From assembly GCF_014901205.1 (NCBI RefSeq), contig NZ_JACNMU010000004.1, positions 62,001 through 126,000 of the forward strand: a stretch of DNA of 64,000 bases, in the 5' to 3' direction. Made by a program: the position numbers and the translations under genes. This DNA is from Meridianimarinicoccus sp. MJW13. GTDB lineage: Bacteria; Pseudomonadota; Alphaproteobacteria; Rhodobacterales; Rhodobacteraceae. Below, in pieces: positions 9,797 through 19,160 of the stretch. How positions within the stretch are numbered: position 1 is the stretch's first letter; each line of letters opens with the position of its first letter. The notes beneath the pieces were generated by a model, which was not told where the DNA came from, ran no database searches, and was given only the letters and a program-made list of their open reading frames with translations.

Positions 9797-10405
9797 TCAG
9801 GCCATCACGCGCCGGGCAGCTTCGGACAGCATCACCTCGATATCGGACTCGAATTCGCAGACCTTGGCCTTGCCGTCGATCAGCAGGAAAGACAGCCCAT
9901 GCACGAAGGTCCACAGCATGGTCGCGCGCAGCTTCACGTCGCTGTCGATTTCGCTTTTCCCCAACAGCTTGGCCACTTCTGTTTCCACCAGCGTCTTCGT
10001 GGGCGGTGCGGCGGCGTCCTCCGGTGACATGGCCCCGCTTTGGTGCGGCCAGCTGAACATCAGGCGGAACACGCTGGGCTCGGCCTGCGCGAAACCGACA
10101 TAGACCCGGCCCATGGCGATGATGCGCTCAAGATCACCCTCGGGCAGACCCTCCAGCGCCGCTTTCATCTGGGAGAAATGCCGCTCGGCCGCTTCCTCGC
10201 AGACCGACCTGAGCATCTCGTCCTTGTTGCGGAAATGGCGATAGGGTGCAGCGGTCGAGACGCCGGCGACTCGACAGGCTTGCGAGACTGAAAAATGGTC
10301 CGGCCCTTTCTCTTCCACCAATTGTCGAGTGGCTTCAATCAATTGCGCCCTGAGGTCGCCGTGATGATAGCCGGATTTCTTCTGGATTGTTGGGTCGCTG
10401 CTCAT
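9797..10405 (-). CDS. TetR/AcrR-family repressor of the adjacent RND efflux operon
   Basis: The 202-aa protein has an N-terminal TetR helix-turn-helix (about residues 18-62, with FSVSQACRVAGVSTAAPYRHFRNKDEM) and a C-terminal ligand-binding domain of the TetR_C type. It is transcribed divergently from the efflux pair starting at 10512. Two adjacent 19-bp palindromes lie in the 106-bp gap, so it is very likely the local repressor of the pump and of itself. The inducer is unknown. Confidence 0.92.
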   Translation of the reverse strand: MSSDPTIQKKSGYHHGDLRAQLIEATRQLVEEKGPDHFSVSQACRVAGVSTAAPYRHFRNKDEMLRSVCEEAAERHFSQMKAALEGLPEGDLERIIAMGRVYVGFAQAEPSVFRLMFSWPHQSGAMSPEDAAAPPTKTLVETEVAKLLGKSEIDSDVKLRATMLWTFVHGLSFLLIDGKAKVCEFESDIEVMLSEAARRVMA

Positions 10406-10440
10406 GATCCATCTGATGCCCTGTCACGTAGGACTTGTCA

Positions 10441-10478
10441 AAGTTAGAGATTCTAACTTATGTAAGAGCATCTAACAT
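10441..10478. promoter_or_regulatory. Two abutting 19-bp operators for the TetR repressor
   Basis: The first site, 10441-10459, is a perfect inverted repeat AAGTTAGA-GAT-TCTAACTT. The second, 10460-10478, is ATGTAAGA-GCA-TCTAACAT with one mismatch between its arms. Both share the half-site TCTAAC and follow each other with a 19-bp period. They lie between the divergent repressor and efflux genes, where promoters for both would be expected. Confidence 0.8.
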
Positions 10479-10511
10479 TCAATCAATGCCCCGCCCGGAT
10501 CGGAGCCCCCG

Positions 10512-11654
10512 ATGACACAGTCCACATCTTCTTCCAGCCGCGCACGCCGGGCCGCCCGCCGCGCGGCCACGATCCTTCTGACCACGTCCACGGTATTCGG
10601 GGCAGGCTACGCGGTGAGGACCGGGGCCCAGGTATTGACAATGCGGGCCGAGGCCACCCAACCCGATGATGTGGCTGCGGCGACGCCGGTCTCGGTGGCC
10701 CCTCTGACGATCCTGCCGGGCTTTGAAACCCAGCGGCGGTTCCTGGGGCAGGTGGAGCCTGCCCAGACCGCCGAACTGTCTTTCGAACTTGGAGGCCGGA
10801 TCGTCGAGATCCTGGTGGACGAAGGCGCAACGGTCGCCAGAGGCACTGCGCTGGCCCGGCTTGACACCGCCCTGATCGAGGCCGAGCAGACCCGCCTTCA
10901 GGCCGCCCGCGCGGCTTTGGAGGCCGAACTGACCTTTGCCGAAGCCTCGCTGTCGCGTCGATCAGCGCTGAAGGATCGGGGGTTCTCTCCGACCGAACAA
11001 CTCGACCAGGCGCGCGCCACCCGAGATGCCTTGCAGGCGCGAATTGCCGAGACCGACGCGGCCATCGCCGCCACAAGGTTGCGGCTTGAGAAGTCCGTCC
11101 TGACCGCCCCCTTCGACGGGCGGATCGCGGCACGGCGCGTCGATACCGGCACGACCGTGGCCGCCGGGCAGGGCGTGGTGCAACTGATGGAGGACGACAG
11201 GCTTGTCGTGCGGGTCGGGCTGCCGGTCTGGGCCGACCCGGCCGCGTTGACCGATCTGACGGTGTCGATCGCCGGGCGTGACCTGCCGGCCAAGGTGCAG
11301 ACGGTGCGCCCCGACATTGATCCGGTGACACGGACCCGCACCCTGTTGCTGTCGGTGCAAAGCGACGGTGCCCCGGTTCTGGGCCAGACCGCCGTGCTGA
11401 CGGTGACGCGGCAGGTGGCGATGGCAGGCGCCTGGGTGCCGTTACGCGCCTTGCGCGAAGGAACGCAGGGGGTGTGGACAGTGTTCACTGTCGATGCCGA
11501 CAATCGCGTCCGGCCGGCGGCGGTGGAACTGCTGCACAGCGAGGCCGACCGCGCCTTCGTGCGGGGCAGTTTCCCCGATGGCGCGCGGCTGATCCAGGCA
11601 GGGCCGCACCGGGTGACCCCCGGCCAGTTGGTCCGCGTGACCGGGGCGGGCTGA
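10512..11654 (+). CDS. RND efflux periplasmic adaptor (membrane fusion protein)
   Basis: The 380-aa protein starts at an ATG with CGGAG seven bases upstream. An Arg-rich start precedes a hydrophobic segment (TILLTTSTVFGAGYAV, about residues 20-35). The biotinyl-lipoyl half-motifs ELSFELGGRIVEILVDEGATV and LTAPFDGRIAARRVDTGTTV flank an alpha-helical hairpin (about residues 120-190), followed by the beta-barrel domain. This is the standard order of HlyD/AcrA adaptors. The stop is followed after one base by the permease ATG. Adaptor and permease form an inner-membrane pump; no outer-membrane TolC partner is encoded nearby. Confidence 0.95.
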   Translation: MTQSTSSSSRARRAARRAATILLTTSTVFGAGYAVRTGAQVLTMRAEATQPDDVAAATPVSVAPLTILPGFETQRRFLGQVEPAQTAELSFELGGRIVEILVDEGATVARGTALARLDTALIEAEQTRLQAARAALEAELTFAEASLSRRSALKDRGFSPTEQLDQARATRDALQARIAETDAAIAATRLRLEKSVLTAPFDGRIAARRVDTGTTVAAGQGVVQLMEDDRLVVRVGLPVWADPAALTDLTVSIAGRDLPAKVQTVRPDIDPVTRTRTLLLSVQSDGAPVLGQTAVLTVTRQVAMAGAWVPLRALREGTQGVWTVFTVDADNRVRPAAVELLHSEADRAFVRGSFPDGARLIQAGPHRVTPGQLVRVTGAG

Positions 11655-11655
11655 G

Positions 11656-14600
11656 ATGGAAACCCTGACCTTTCGCCAGCCGCGCCTGGTGGCGCTGATC
11701 CTGCTGGTGCTGATCGCCTCGGGACTGGCCTCGCTGCTGTCGCTGGGACGGCAGGAAGATCCCACCATCACCAACATCTTTGCCACGGTCACCACCAATT
11801 TCCCCGGCGCCGATCCCGGTCGCGTCGAAGCGCTGGTCACCGCCGAGATCGAAGAGGAACTGCGTCGCATCGAAGAGGTCGACACGGTCACTTCGGTCTC
11901 GGGGCAGGGGGTTTCGGTGGTGTCCATCGAACTGCTGGAAACCCTGGACGCCGCTGTCATCGAACAGGCCTGGACCGAAGCCCGTGCCGCCGTCGATGAT
12001 GCCCGCGCCCGCTTTCCCGAAGGCGTCGGCGCGCCGGAGTTCGACAGCGAGGGCATCGCCGCCTATTCCGCCGTGGTCGCTGTCAGTGCTGAACACGCGG
12101 GCGTGCCCCTGCCGATCCTCAGCCGTCATGCCGAAGCACTGGCCGACCGGTTTCGCGGCATTCCCCAGACCCGCGCCGTCAACCTGTTCGGCGTGCCGGA
12201 CGAAGAAGTTCTGGTCTCGGTCGATCCGGCACAGGCCGCCGCCCTGGGCCTGACCGCCGATCAGATCTCGGCCGCGATCCGGGGGGCCGACGGCAAGGTG
12301 CAGGCCGGCCGGTTGCAGGCCGACCGCACGGATATCTCCATCGCCATCTCGGGCGAGGTCACCGCACTGGACCGTTTGCGCGACGTGGTGCTTCGCGAAG
12401 GCCCCACTGGTGCTGTCACCCGTCTGGACGACATCGCCACGGTCAGCCGGGGCGCAAAACAGCCCGCCGATGAACTGGCCCTGTCGGACGGCAAACCCGC
12501 CGTGCTGATCGGGGTGCTGGCGCAGGACGGGGTGCAGATCGACCGCTGGATGGATCTGGTGCGGGCGGAACTGACCCATGGCGCCGACGCGGTCCCGGTG
12601 GGCATCGCCGAAACGCTGGTGTTCGACCAGTCCACCTATACCGCGGCGCGGCTGGCGGATGTGGGCACCAACATGGCCATCGGCGTCGGGCTTGTGGTGG
12701 CGGTTCTGTTCGTCACGCTGGGGGTACGCGCCGCGATGATCGTGGCACTGGTTCTGCCGGTGGTCAGCCTTGCCACCCTGGCGACGATGAACGCCATTGG
12801 CCTGCCCATTCACCAGATGTCGGTCACCGGGCTGATCGTGGCGCTTGGCCTGCTGGTCGATGCCGCCATCGTCATGTCCGACGAGATCCGGCAGCGGTTG
12901 CAGGCAGGGATGGCGCGGGTCGAGGCGGTGGGCGACTCCGTGCGTCGTCTGGCAGCGCCGCTGCTGGCCTCGACCATCACCACGGCGCTGTCGTTCACGC
13001 CGATGATCCTGCTGCCCGGACCGGCGGGCGATTTCGTCGGCGCCATCGCCATCGCCGTGGTGATGATGCTGTTCTGGTCGCTGATCGTGGCCCTGACCGT
13101 CACGCCCGCGCTGGCCGGCTGGCTGCTGCCGCGCGGTGATGGCGGTGGCGTGCTGGCCTCGGGGATCAGGGGCGGCGCGCTTGGCCGGGCCTTCGGCGTC
13201 TCGATCCGCTGGTCGCTGGCCCATCCGGTGAAATCGGTGGCCCTGGCGCTGGTCCTGCCGATGCTGGGTTTTGCCAGCTTCCCCTCCCTGAAGGCCCAGT
13301 TCTTCCCCGGCGTAGAGCGCGACCAGTTCTATCTTGAGGTCCAGATGCCCCCCGGCACCGCCATCGGCGAGACCCGCCGCCTTGTGGGCGAGATCGACAC
13401 CATCCTCGGGCAGGAAAGCGACGTGCGCTCGCGCTATTGGTCCATCGGCAAGTCGGGACCGGCGTTCTACTACAACATCACCGGCGGACGTTCGCGCGAG
13501 CCGGGGTTCGCCCAGGGCATGGTGACCACCACCACCGACGCCGCGGCGGCCCGGCTGGTGCCGGAGCTTCAGGCGCGGCTGGATGTCGAGTTTCCGCAAG
13601 CCCGCATTGTGGTGCGCGGTTTGGTGCAGGGTCCGCCGGTGGACGCGCCGGTCGAATTGCGCTTCGTCGGTCAGGATATCGCCGTGCTGCGCGAACTGGC
13701 CGATGAAGCCCGCGCCATCATGGCCGATCTGAACACCATCACGCAGGTGCGCAGCTCGATCTCGGGTGGGGCGCCGCAACTGCGGTTCGACATCGACGAA
13801 GACAAGGCCCGGCTGCTGGGGCTGAACCTGACGGATGTGGCGCGCCAGCTTGAGGCCGGGCTGGTGGGCGTCACCGGCGGGTCGCTGGTTGAAGGGACCG
13901 AGCAATTGCCGATCCGGGTTCGCTTTGGCGACGGGCTGCGCGCCGATCTGATGGCCATTGCCGACCTGCCGATCCTGCCGCCCGATGCCGCCAAAATCGC
14001 CGCGTCGGGGGCCTTTCCCGGCGTGCCCATGTCGGAACTGGCCAGCCTGCGGCTGGAGCCGTCGGAAAGCACCATCACCCGCCACAATGGCGCGCGCGCC
14101 AACACCGTGCAGGCCTTCCTGATCCCCGATCTTCTGCCGGAGGAAGCCTTGCAGGCGGTGCAGGCCGATCTGGCAGACGCCGGGTTCACGCTGCCGGCGG
14201 GTTACCGGCTCGAAATCGGCGGCGACTCTGATGCGCGGTCCAGTACGGTGAACAACCTCATGGCCTCGCTGGGGGTGATTGCCACCTTAACAACGGCCAC
14301 CATCGCGCTGACATTCAACTCTTTTCGCCTGACAGCCGTGGCGCTGGCAGTCTGCGTGCTGTCGGCGGGTCTTTCGCTGCTGGCGCTGGCGGTGCTGCAA
14401 TATCCGTTCGGGATCACCGCCATCATCGGGGTCATAGGCTCCATCGGCGTGTCGATCAATGCGGCCATCATCATCCTGACCGGGTTGCAGGCCGATCCGG
14501 ATGCGGCGGCGGGGGATCGCGCGGCCATGGCACGCGTGGTCACCGGCTCAAGCCGGCACATCGTCTCGACCACCATCACCACGTTCGGAGGGTTCCTGCC

Positions 14601-14796
14601 GTTGATCCTTGCCGGTGGCGGTTTCTGGCCGCCCTTTGCGGTGTCGATCGCGGGCGGGGTGCTGTTGTCGACGGTGGTGTCCTTCTATTTCACACCGCCG
14701 CTGTTTGCCCTGATCCAGCGCCGGACACCCAACCCGGCCGGGCAGGCGACGCGCACCCCGGCTGCCGCTCCCAGTTTGCGGATGGCCGCCGAATGA
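11656..14796 (+). CDS. RND-family efflux permease
   Basis: The 1,046-aa protein has the duplicated RND layout: a first TM helix near the N-terminus (LVALILLVLIASGLASLLSL), a large periplasmic loop, TM2-6 (about residues 335-490) including GLLVDAAIVMSDEI, a second loop, and TM8-12 near the C-terminus. The length and the proton-relay region with an acidic residue in TM4 fit proton-driven drug/metal exporters of the AcrB/MexB superfamily. It is closest in style to the smaller MFP-RND pairs of alphaproteobacteria. It is co-transcribed with the adaptor and likely controlled by the TetR protein. Substrate is not predictable from sequence. Confidence 0.95.
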   Translation: METLTFRQPRLVALILLVLIASGLASLLSLGRQEDPTITNIFATVTTNFPGADPGRVEALVTAEIEEELRRIEEVDTVTSVSGQGVSVVSIELLETLDAAVIEQAWTEARAAVDDARARFPEGVGAPEFDSEGIAAYSAVVAVSAEHAGVPLPILSRHAEALADRFRGIPQTRAVNLFGVPDEEVLVSVDPAQAAALGLTADQISAAIRGADGKVQAGRLQADRTDISIAISGEVTALDRLRDVVLREGPTGAVTRLDDIATVSRGAKQPADELALSDGKPAVLIGVLAQDGVQIDRWMDLVRAELTHGADAVPVGIAETLVFDQSTYTAARLADVGTNMAIGVGLVVAVLFVTLGVRAAMIVALVLPVVSLATLATMNAIGLPIHQMSVTGLIVALGLLVDAAIVMSDEIRQRLQAGMARVEAVGDSVRRLAAPLLASTITTALSFTPMILLPGPAGDFVGAIAIAVVMMLFWSLIVALTVTPALAGWLLPRGDGGGVLASGIRGGALGRAFGVSIRWSLAHPVKSVALALVLPMLGFASFPSLKAQFFPGVERDQFYLEVQMPPGTAIGETRRLVGEIDTILGQESDVRSRYWSIGKSGPAFYYNITGGRSREPGFAQGMVTTTTDAAAARLVPELQARLDVEFPQARIVVRGLVQGPPVDAPVELRFVGQDIAVLRELADEARAIMADLNTITQVRSSISGGAPQLRFDIDEDKARLLGLNLTDVARQLEAGLVGVTGGSLVEGTEQLPIRVRFGDGLRADLMAIADLPILPPDAAKIAASGAFPGVPMSELASLRLEPSESTITRHNGARANTVQAFLIPDLLPEEALQAVQADLADAGFTLPAGYRLEIGGDSDARSSTVNNLMASLGVIATLTTATIALTFNSFRLTAVALAVCVLSAGLSLLALAVLQYPFGITAIIGVIGSIGVSINAAIIILTGLQADPDAAAGDRAAMARVVTGSSRHIVSTTITTFGGFLPLILAGGGFWPPFAVSIAGGVLLSTVVSFYFTPPLFALIQRRTPNPAGQATRTPAAAPSLRMAAE

Positions 14797-14885
14797 CCGG
14801 TCTACGACTTTCGCACCAGTTCACGGATCGGGCCTGCCCATGTTAGCTTGAGACCGCAACACCAGGTCGCAAGGAGAAGTCCGGA

Positions 14886-15557
14886 GTGCTCAGCGCCCAG
14901 AACCCCACCAGAACCGCCATGATCGTGGACGATCACCCGTTGTTCTGCGACGCCCTGTCGATTGTCCTGACCAGTGCCGCCGGGATCTCCAGCGTCACCA
15001 CCGCGGACTCGTTGAACGACGCGCTGGAGGTTCTGAATGACGGCCCGCTGCCCGACGTGCTGCTGCTGGACCTGAACCTGCCGGATGTGAACGGGCTGGA
15101 CGGGCTGCTGCGGTTGCGCGCCCGGCACCCGGACCTGCCGCTGCTGGTGGTGTCCTCCATGTCCGACAACCGCACCGTTTCGGCCACATTGCGTGCCGGG
15201 GCCCGCGGCTTCGTGCCCAAACACAGCCACCGCGACATCTTCCGCAGCGCGTTCGACGCGATCTGGGCCGGCGAGACCTATCATCCCGAGGGTTATATCG
15301 AGCCCGCCACAGAGGATGGCGCGCGCGATGAATCCGTGGCCCGTCTGGCCAGCCTGACCCGGCAGCAGGCCCGCATTCTGCGGCTGATCTGCGACGGCAA
15401 GCTGAACAAACAGATTGCCTTTGACCTGTCGATTGCCGAAACAACTGTCAAAGCCCATGTCACGGCGATCATGCGCAAGCTTGGCGTACAAAGCCGTACA
15501 CAGGCGGTTCTGGTCGCCCAGCAGGCCAGATACGCACATCTTCTGCCCGAGGGATAG
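14886..15557 (+). CDS. NarL/LuxR-family response regulator
   Basis: The 223-aa protein starts at a GTG preceded by AAGGAG. A receiver domain (about residues 10-130, acidic pocket IVDDHP, phospho-acceptor Asp62 in LLLDLNLP, Lys near 110 in GFVPKHS) is joined to a GerE helix-turn-helix (about residues 150-215, LTRQQARILRLICDGKLNKQIAFDLSI and TVKAHV). It is encoded just before a FIST protein and a hybrid kinase. This suggests it is the output regulator of that sensor pair. Target genes are unknown; denitrification genes are one candidate. Confidence 0.94.
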   Translation: MLSAQNPTRTAMIVDDHPLFCDALSIVLTSAAGISSVTTADSLNDALEVLNDGPLPDVLLLDLNLPDVNGLDGLLRLRARHPDLPLLVVSSMSDNRTVSATLRAGARGFVPKHSHRDIFRSAFDAIWAGETYHPEGYIEPATEDGARDESVARLASLTRQQARILRLICDGKLNKQIAFDLSIAETTVKAHVTAIMRKLGVQSRTQAVLVAQQARYAHLLPEG

Positions 15558-15645
15558 AAAAGCCCCGCCCGGAAGATCGTCGCGGACATGGGAGCGTTAG
15601 GAGGAGGCGCAACCCCTGGAGCACGACACACTGGCCACCCCCGAG

Positions 15646-16785
15646 GTGGCAGAGCAAACGACCATCCGGCGCGCCGCTGTCCCGGCACAGCGCCCCGATT
15701 GCATGGATATCCTTGCAGCACAGCTTGGGTCTGACCTGGCCCAGCTTTTCCTGTTCGTGGACGCCGATGCGGATTTCGACAAGGTGGTCGCCGCCGCCGG
15801 AGCCCGGTTCGAAGGGGTCGAGGTCGTGGCCTGCACCACCGCCGGCGAAATCACCGAAGACGGCTATAGCGAGGGCAACATCGTCGCCGTGGGGTTTCCC
15901 CGAAAGCACTTTCAGACATCGACCCTGCTGGTCCCGGATCTGAAAGACTTCGACGCCACCGATCTGACGGACGAAGTGGTGCGCCAGCGTCTGGCGCTTG
16001 AAGGCCGGGCCCGCGGTCTTCCCAACGCCTTCGCCTTCCTTGTGATCGACGGCATGAGCCTGCGCGAAGACCAGTTGATGAGTGCCATCTCGTCCGGATT
16101 GGCAGCCATGCCGGTCTTCGGCGGCTCGGCCGGGGACGGGGTGCGCTTTGAACAGCCCAAGGTGGCCCTGAACGGCGTGGTGCATCGCAATGCGGCCGTG
16201 ATCACCCAGGTGCGCACCGATTGCGAACTCAAGGTCTTCAGCCTGGATCACTTCCAGCCGGGCGTCGCGCGCATGGTCGTTACCGGGGCTGAACCCGCCA
16301 ACCGGATCGTCTGCGAGATCAACGGCCGTCCCGCTGCGCGGGAATACGCCCGCATTCTGGGCAAGAACCCCGACTACCTGTCGCCCTTCACCTTCGCCGC
16401 CCATCCACTTGTCGTGCGGGTCGGGGGCCAGCACCATGTCCGGGCCATCCAGCGCGTGACCGACGACGGGGCGCTGGTGTTCTATTCGGCCATAGACGAA
16501 GGCATCGTTCTGACGCTGGCCAGATCCGAGAACATGGCCGACCATCTGGACGCCGAACTGGAACGCCTGACCGCCGGTGGCAAGCTGGACACGGTTCTGG
16601 CCTGCGATTGCGTGCTGCGCCGGATCGAAGCGACCCAGCATCAGCAAGTGGGGCGCCTGTCGCAGATCCTGCGCAAGCACAATGTCGTGGGGTTCAACAC
16701 CTACGGGGAACAGGTGGGCGCCAAGCACGTCAACCAGACCATGACCGGCGTCGCCTTTTTCCACCCGCAAGGCTCTGCCGAATGA
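15646..16785 (+). CDS. FIST-domain sensor protein, NosP-like (candidate heme/NO sensor)
   Basis: The 379-aa soluble protein has a FIST_N domain (about residues 20-215, with ACTTAGEITEDGYSEGNIV and GGSAGDG) and a FIST_C domain (about 215-360, with NGRPAAREYARILG and GFNTYGEQ). FIST proteins next to a NahK-type kinase are known as NosP, heme proteins that bind nitric oxide and control the partner kinase. The ATG of the kinase overlaps this gene's end. The annotated GTG has no clear ribosome site, whereas AGGAGGAG at 15599-15606 sits ideally before an in-frame CTG at 15616, which may be the true start and would add 10 residues. NO sensing is inferred from context. Confidence 0.9.
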   Translation: MAEQTTIRRAAVPAQRPDCMDILAAQLGSDLAQLFLFVDADADFDKVVAAAGARFEGVEVVACTTAGEITEDGYSEGNIVAVGFPRKHFQTSTLLVPDLKDFDATDLTDEVVRQRLALEGRARGLPNAFAFLVIDGMSLREDQLMSAISSGLAAMPVFGGSAGDGVRFEQPKVALNGVVHRNAAVITQVRTDCELKVFSLDHFQPGVARMVVTGAEPANRIVCEINGRPAAREYARILGKNPDYLSPFTFAAHPLVVRVGGQHHVRAIQRVTDDGALVFYSAIDEGIVLTLARSENMADHLDAELERLTAGGKLDTVLACDCVLRRIEATQHQQVGRLSQILRKHNVVGFNTYGEQVGAKHVNQTMTGVAFFHPQGSAE

Positions 16786-18992
16786 TGGATTCACTTCTCG
16801 ATCCGAATGAGCCGCTTGAAGCGCAGCACGCGCGGCTTCTGAAGATCACCGCCGCGCTGATGAACCGGGTGGAACAGGACACCGACGGCGCAGGCCAAGC
16901 CTATGCCCAGTTCGAACGTGCGGTGATCCTGGAAGATCAGGTGCGCCAGCGGACCCTTGAACTTGAGGCAGCGCTGGATCTGCTGAACCGGTCCAACGCG
17001 CAACTGGCCGAGGCCAGCCGCGAGGCCGACGCCGCCCGCGCCGACCTGTCCAACGCCATCGAAACCGTGCGCGAGGGATTTGCCCTGTTCAACGAGCATG
17101 ACGCGATGGTCATGTGCAACAGCCGCTTCGGACTGAAGCTGAAGGACATCCGCCCGCGCCTTGTGCCCGGTCTGACCTTCGGCGACTATGTCGGTCTGGT
17201 CAGCCGCAGCCAGTACCTGGCGCTGCCGACGCCCGAGCGCCGCGCCGATTGGGCCGCGCGGCGGCTGAAGCGGCACGGCGACAGCTACGTGATGTTCAAC
17301 GTCGAACTGGCCGACGATCACTGGTTGCAGGTCAGCGAGCATCGCACCTCGAACGGCGGCACGGTGATCCTGCAAACCGACATCACCGACGTGATCCGCA
17401 TCGGCCGCGAGGAGCGTGACAAACTGCTGGATCAGCAGGCACGCATGGTCCGCGCCACGCTGGAGCATCTGAACCAGGGCGTGGCGATCTTCGACCAGGG
17501 GGCCCGGCTGGTGGGATGGAACACCCGCTTTACCGACTTGCTGGGGCTGGCGCCGTCGCGGGTCATGATGGGCGCCAGTTTCGACGGCATGACCGAGGAA
17601 TTGCGCGAGCGTTTCACCATCTCGGACGAGGCGCAATTGCGGCAGTTGGAAACCTGGCGCAACGGCGGCAAGGCAACAGCGCCGCTGTCCTTCGAACTGT
17701 CCGGCCCGGACCGGCTGTCGCTGGACACTTTCGCGCGCAAACTGCCCGATGGCGGTTTCGTGGTCTCGCTGACCGATGTCACCGCCATCCGCGAAGCGGC
17801 ACGGGCGCTGACCGTGGCCAACGAAACGCTGGAACACCGGGTGACCGAGCGGACGCTGGAACTGGAAGACGCGGTGGAGGCGGCCGAGCGCGCCAATGCC
17901 TCGAAGTCCCGCTTTGTTGCTGCGGCCAGCCATGACCTGTTGCAACCCTTGTCGGCGGCCAAGCTGTTCCTTGCCTCGGCCACCGATCACGATCCGAACC
18001 CGCTGGTCGACAAGGCGCGGCGGGCGCTGGAAAGCGTCGAGGTGATCATTGACGCGCTGCTCGACATCTCGAAGCTGGACTCTGGCAGCGAGGTCTTCGA
18101 TATCCGCGCCGTGCCGCTGTCGGAAATCCTGCGGCAACTGGCCGAGGAATTTGCGCCGCTGGCCGCCCAGAAAGGGCTGGAGTTGCGCGTGGTGCCTTCG
18201 ACGGCGGTGGTGCGCAGCGATCCTGCCTACCTGCGCCGCATCCTGCAAAACCTGATCGGCAACGCCATCCGCTATACCAGCGAAGGCCGGGTTCTGATCG
18301 GCGCGCGGCGCATGGGATCGGCCCTGCGGATGGAGGTCTGGGATACCGGCTGTGGCATCGCCGAGGAGGACCAGGAGTTGATCTTCCAGGAATTCCAGCG
18401 TCTCGACGCCCGCGCCAGCGCCAGCGAAGGGCTGGGGCTGGGACTGGCCATCGTCGAGCGCGCCTGCGCCCGGCTGGGTCATCCGCTGGGGTTGTGGAGT
18501 ATTCCGGGGCGCGGCAGCGGGTTCTTCGTCAGCCTTCCGGCCAGCGAAGCCACCGACCCGCGGGTGTCCGCCAAGGCCGATGCTTCGCGCGTATCAACCG
18601 CGTGGCGGCTGAAGGACAAGGGGCTGATCGTGCTTCTGGTCGAAGATGATGTGGACTTGCGCCGCGCCATGATGATGCTGCTCGGCAAATGGGATGTCAG
18701 CGTGCTGGAAGCCGAAAGCGCCGAGGCCGCCATCAATTTGCTGGAGGAAATCGAGATCGTACCGGATGCGGTGCTGGTGGACTACCAGTTGGGGCAGGGC
18801 GCCGATGGCATCGCGCTGACCCAGACCCTGAAGGCGCGCTATGGCCCGATCCCCTCGTGCGTGCTGTCGGCCAACCGGTCACCCGAGTTGCGCCAGCAAT
18901 GTGCCGAGGCCGGGCTGCCGCTGATCTCCAAACCGATCGACGCCTCGCGACTGGAGAGTTTCCTGCTGAGCAGCCTGGACCCGAACGCCTAG
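16782..18992 (+). CDS. Hybrid histidine kinase, NahK-like
   Basis: The 736-aa cytoplasmic protein has no membrane segment. It has an N-terminal coiled coil (about residues 25-95), PAS-like domains (about 90-215 and 225-345), a second coiled coil, a HisKA domain with the H-box AASHDLLQPL (His384), an HATPase domain (N-box NLIGNAIRY, G-boxes DTGCGIAEED and GLGLGL), and a C-terminal receiver (LLVEDDVDLRRAM, Asp667 in VLVDYQLG). The SHDLLQPL box and this domain order are typical of kinases paired with FIST proteins. The ATG overlaps the end of the FIST gene. It probably exchanges phosphate with the response regulator encoded upstream. Confidence 0.94.
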   Translation: MMDSLLDPNEPLEAQHARLLKITAALMNRVEQDTDGAGQAYAQFERAVILEDQVRQRTLELEAALDLLNRSNAQLAEASREADAARADLSNAIETVREGFALFNEHDAMVMCNSRFGLKLKDIRPRLVPGLTFGDYVGLVSRSQYLALPTPERRADWAARRLKRHGDSYVMFNVELADDHWLQVSEHRTSNGGTVILQTDITDVIRIGREERDKLLDQQARMVRATLEHLNQGVAIFDQGARLVGWNTRFTDLLGLAPSRVMMGASFDGMTEELRERFTISDEAQLRQLETWRNGGKATAPLSFELSGPDRLSLDTFARKLPDGGFVVSLTDVTAIREAARALTVANETLEHRVTERTLELEDAVEAAERANASKSRFVAAASHDLLQPLSAAKLFLASATDHDPNPLVDKARRALESVEVIIDALLDISKLDSGSEVFDIRAVPLSEILRQLAEEFAPLAAQKGLELRVVPSTAVVRSDPAYLRRILQNLIGNAIRYTSEGRVLIGARRMGSALRMEVWDTGCGIAEEDQELIFQEFQRLDARASASEGLGLGLAIVERACARLGHPLGLWSIPGRGSGFFVSLPASEATDPRVSAKADASRVSTAWRLKDKGLIVLLVEDDVDLRRAMMMLLGKWDVSVLEAESAEAAINLLEEIEIVPDAVLVDYQLGQGADGIALTQTLKARYGPIPSCVLSANRSPELRQQCAEAGLPLISKPIDASRLESFLLSSLDPNA

Positions 18993-19160
18993 GCGCGGAA
19001 CACTGCCCCCCCGGTCTGCGATGCCGCGCCCCTTCCGAAACCCGCCCGTATGCTCGATGTTTCACGATAAGCAAAAACTTGCCTAAAAATGCCCCTTGCC
19101 CTAGCGTCTGAAAAGGATTGCCCGATTGGGCACAATTTTATTACAGCGAGAGGCCTTGAA

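Noticed and set aside
11485-14085. 866-codon minus-strand ORF opposite the RND permease
   Set aside because: The plus frame is an unmistakable RND transporter; the minus translation is low-complexity and family-free.
16791-18482. 563-codon minus-strand ORF opposite the hybrid kinase
   Set aside because: The kinase motifs on the plus strand account for the sequence; the antisense frame shows no domain.
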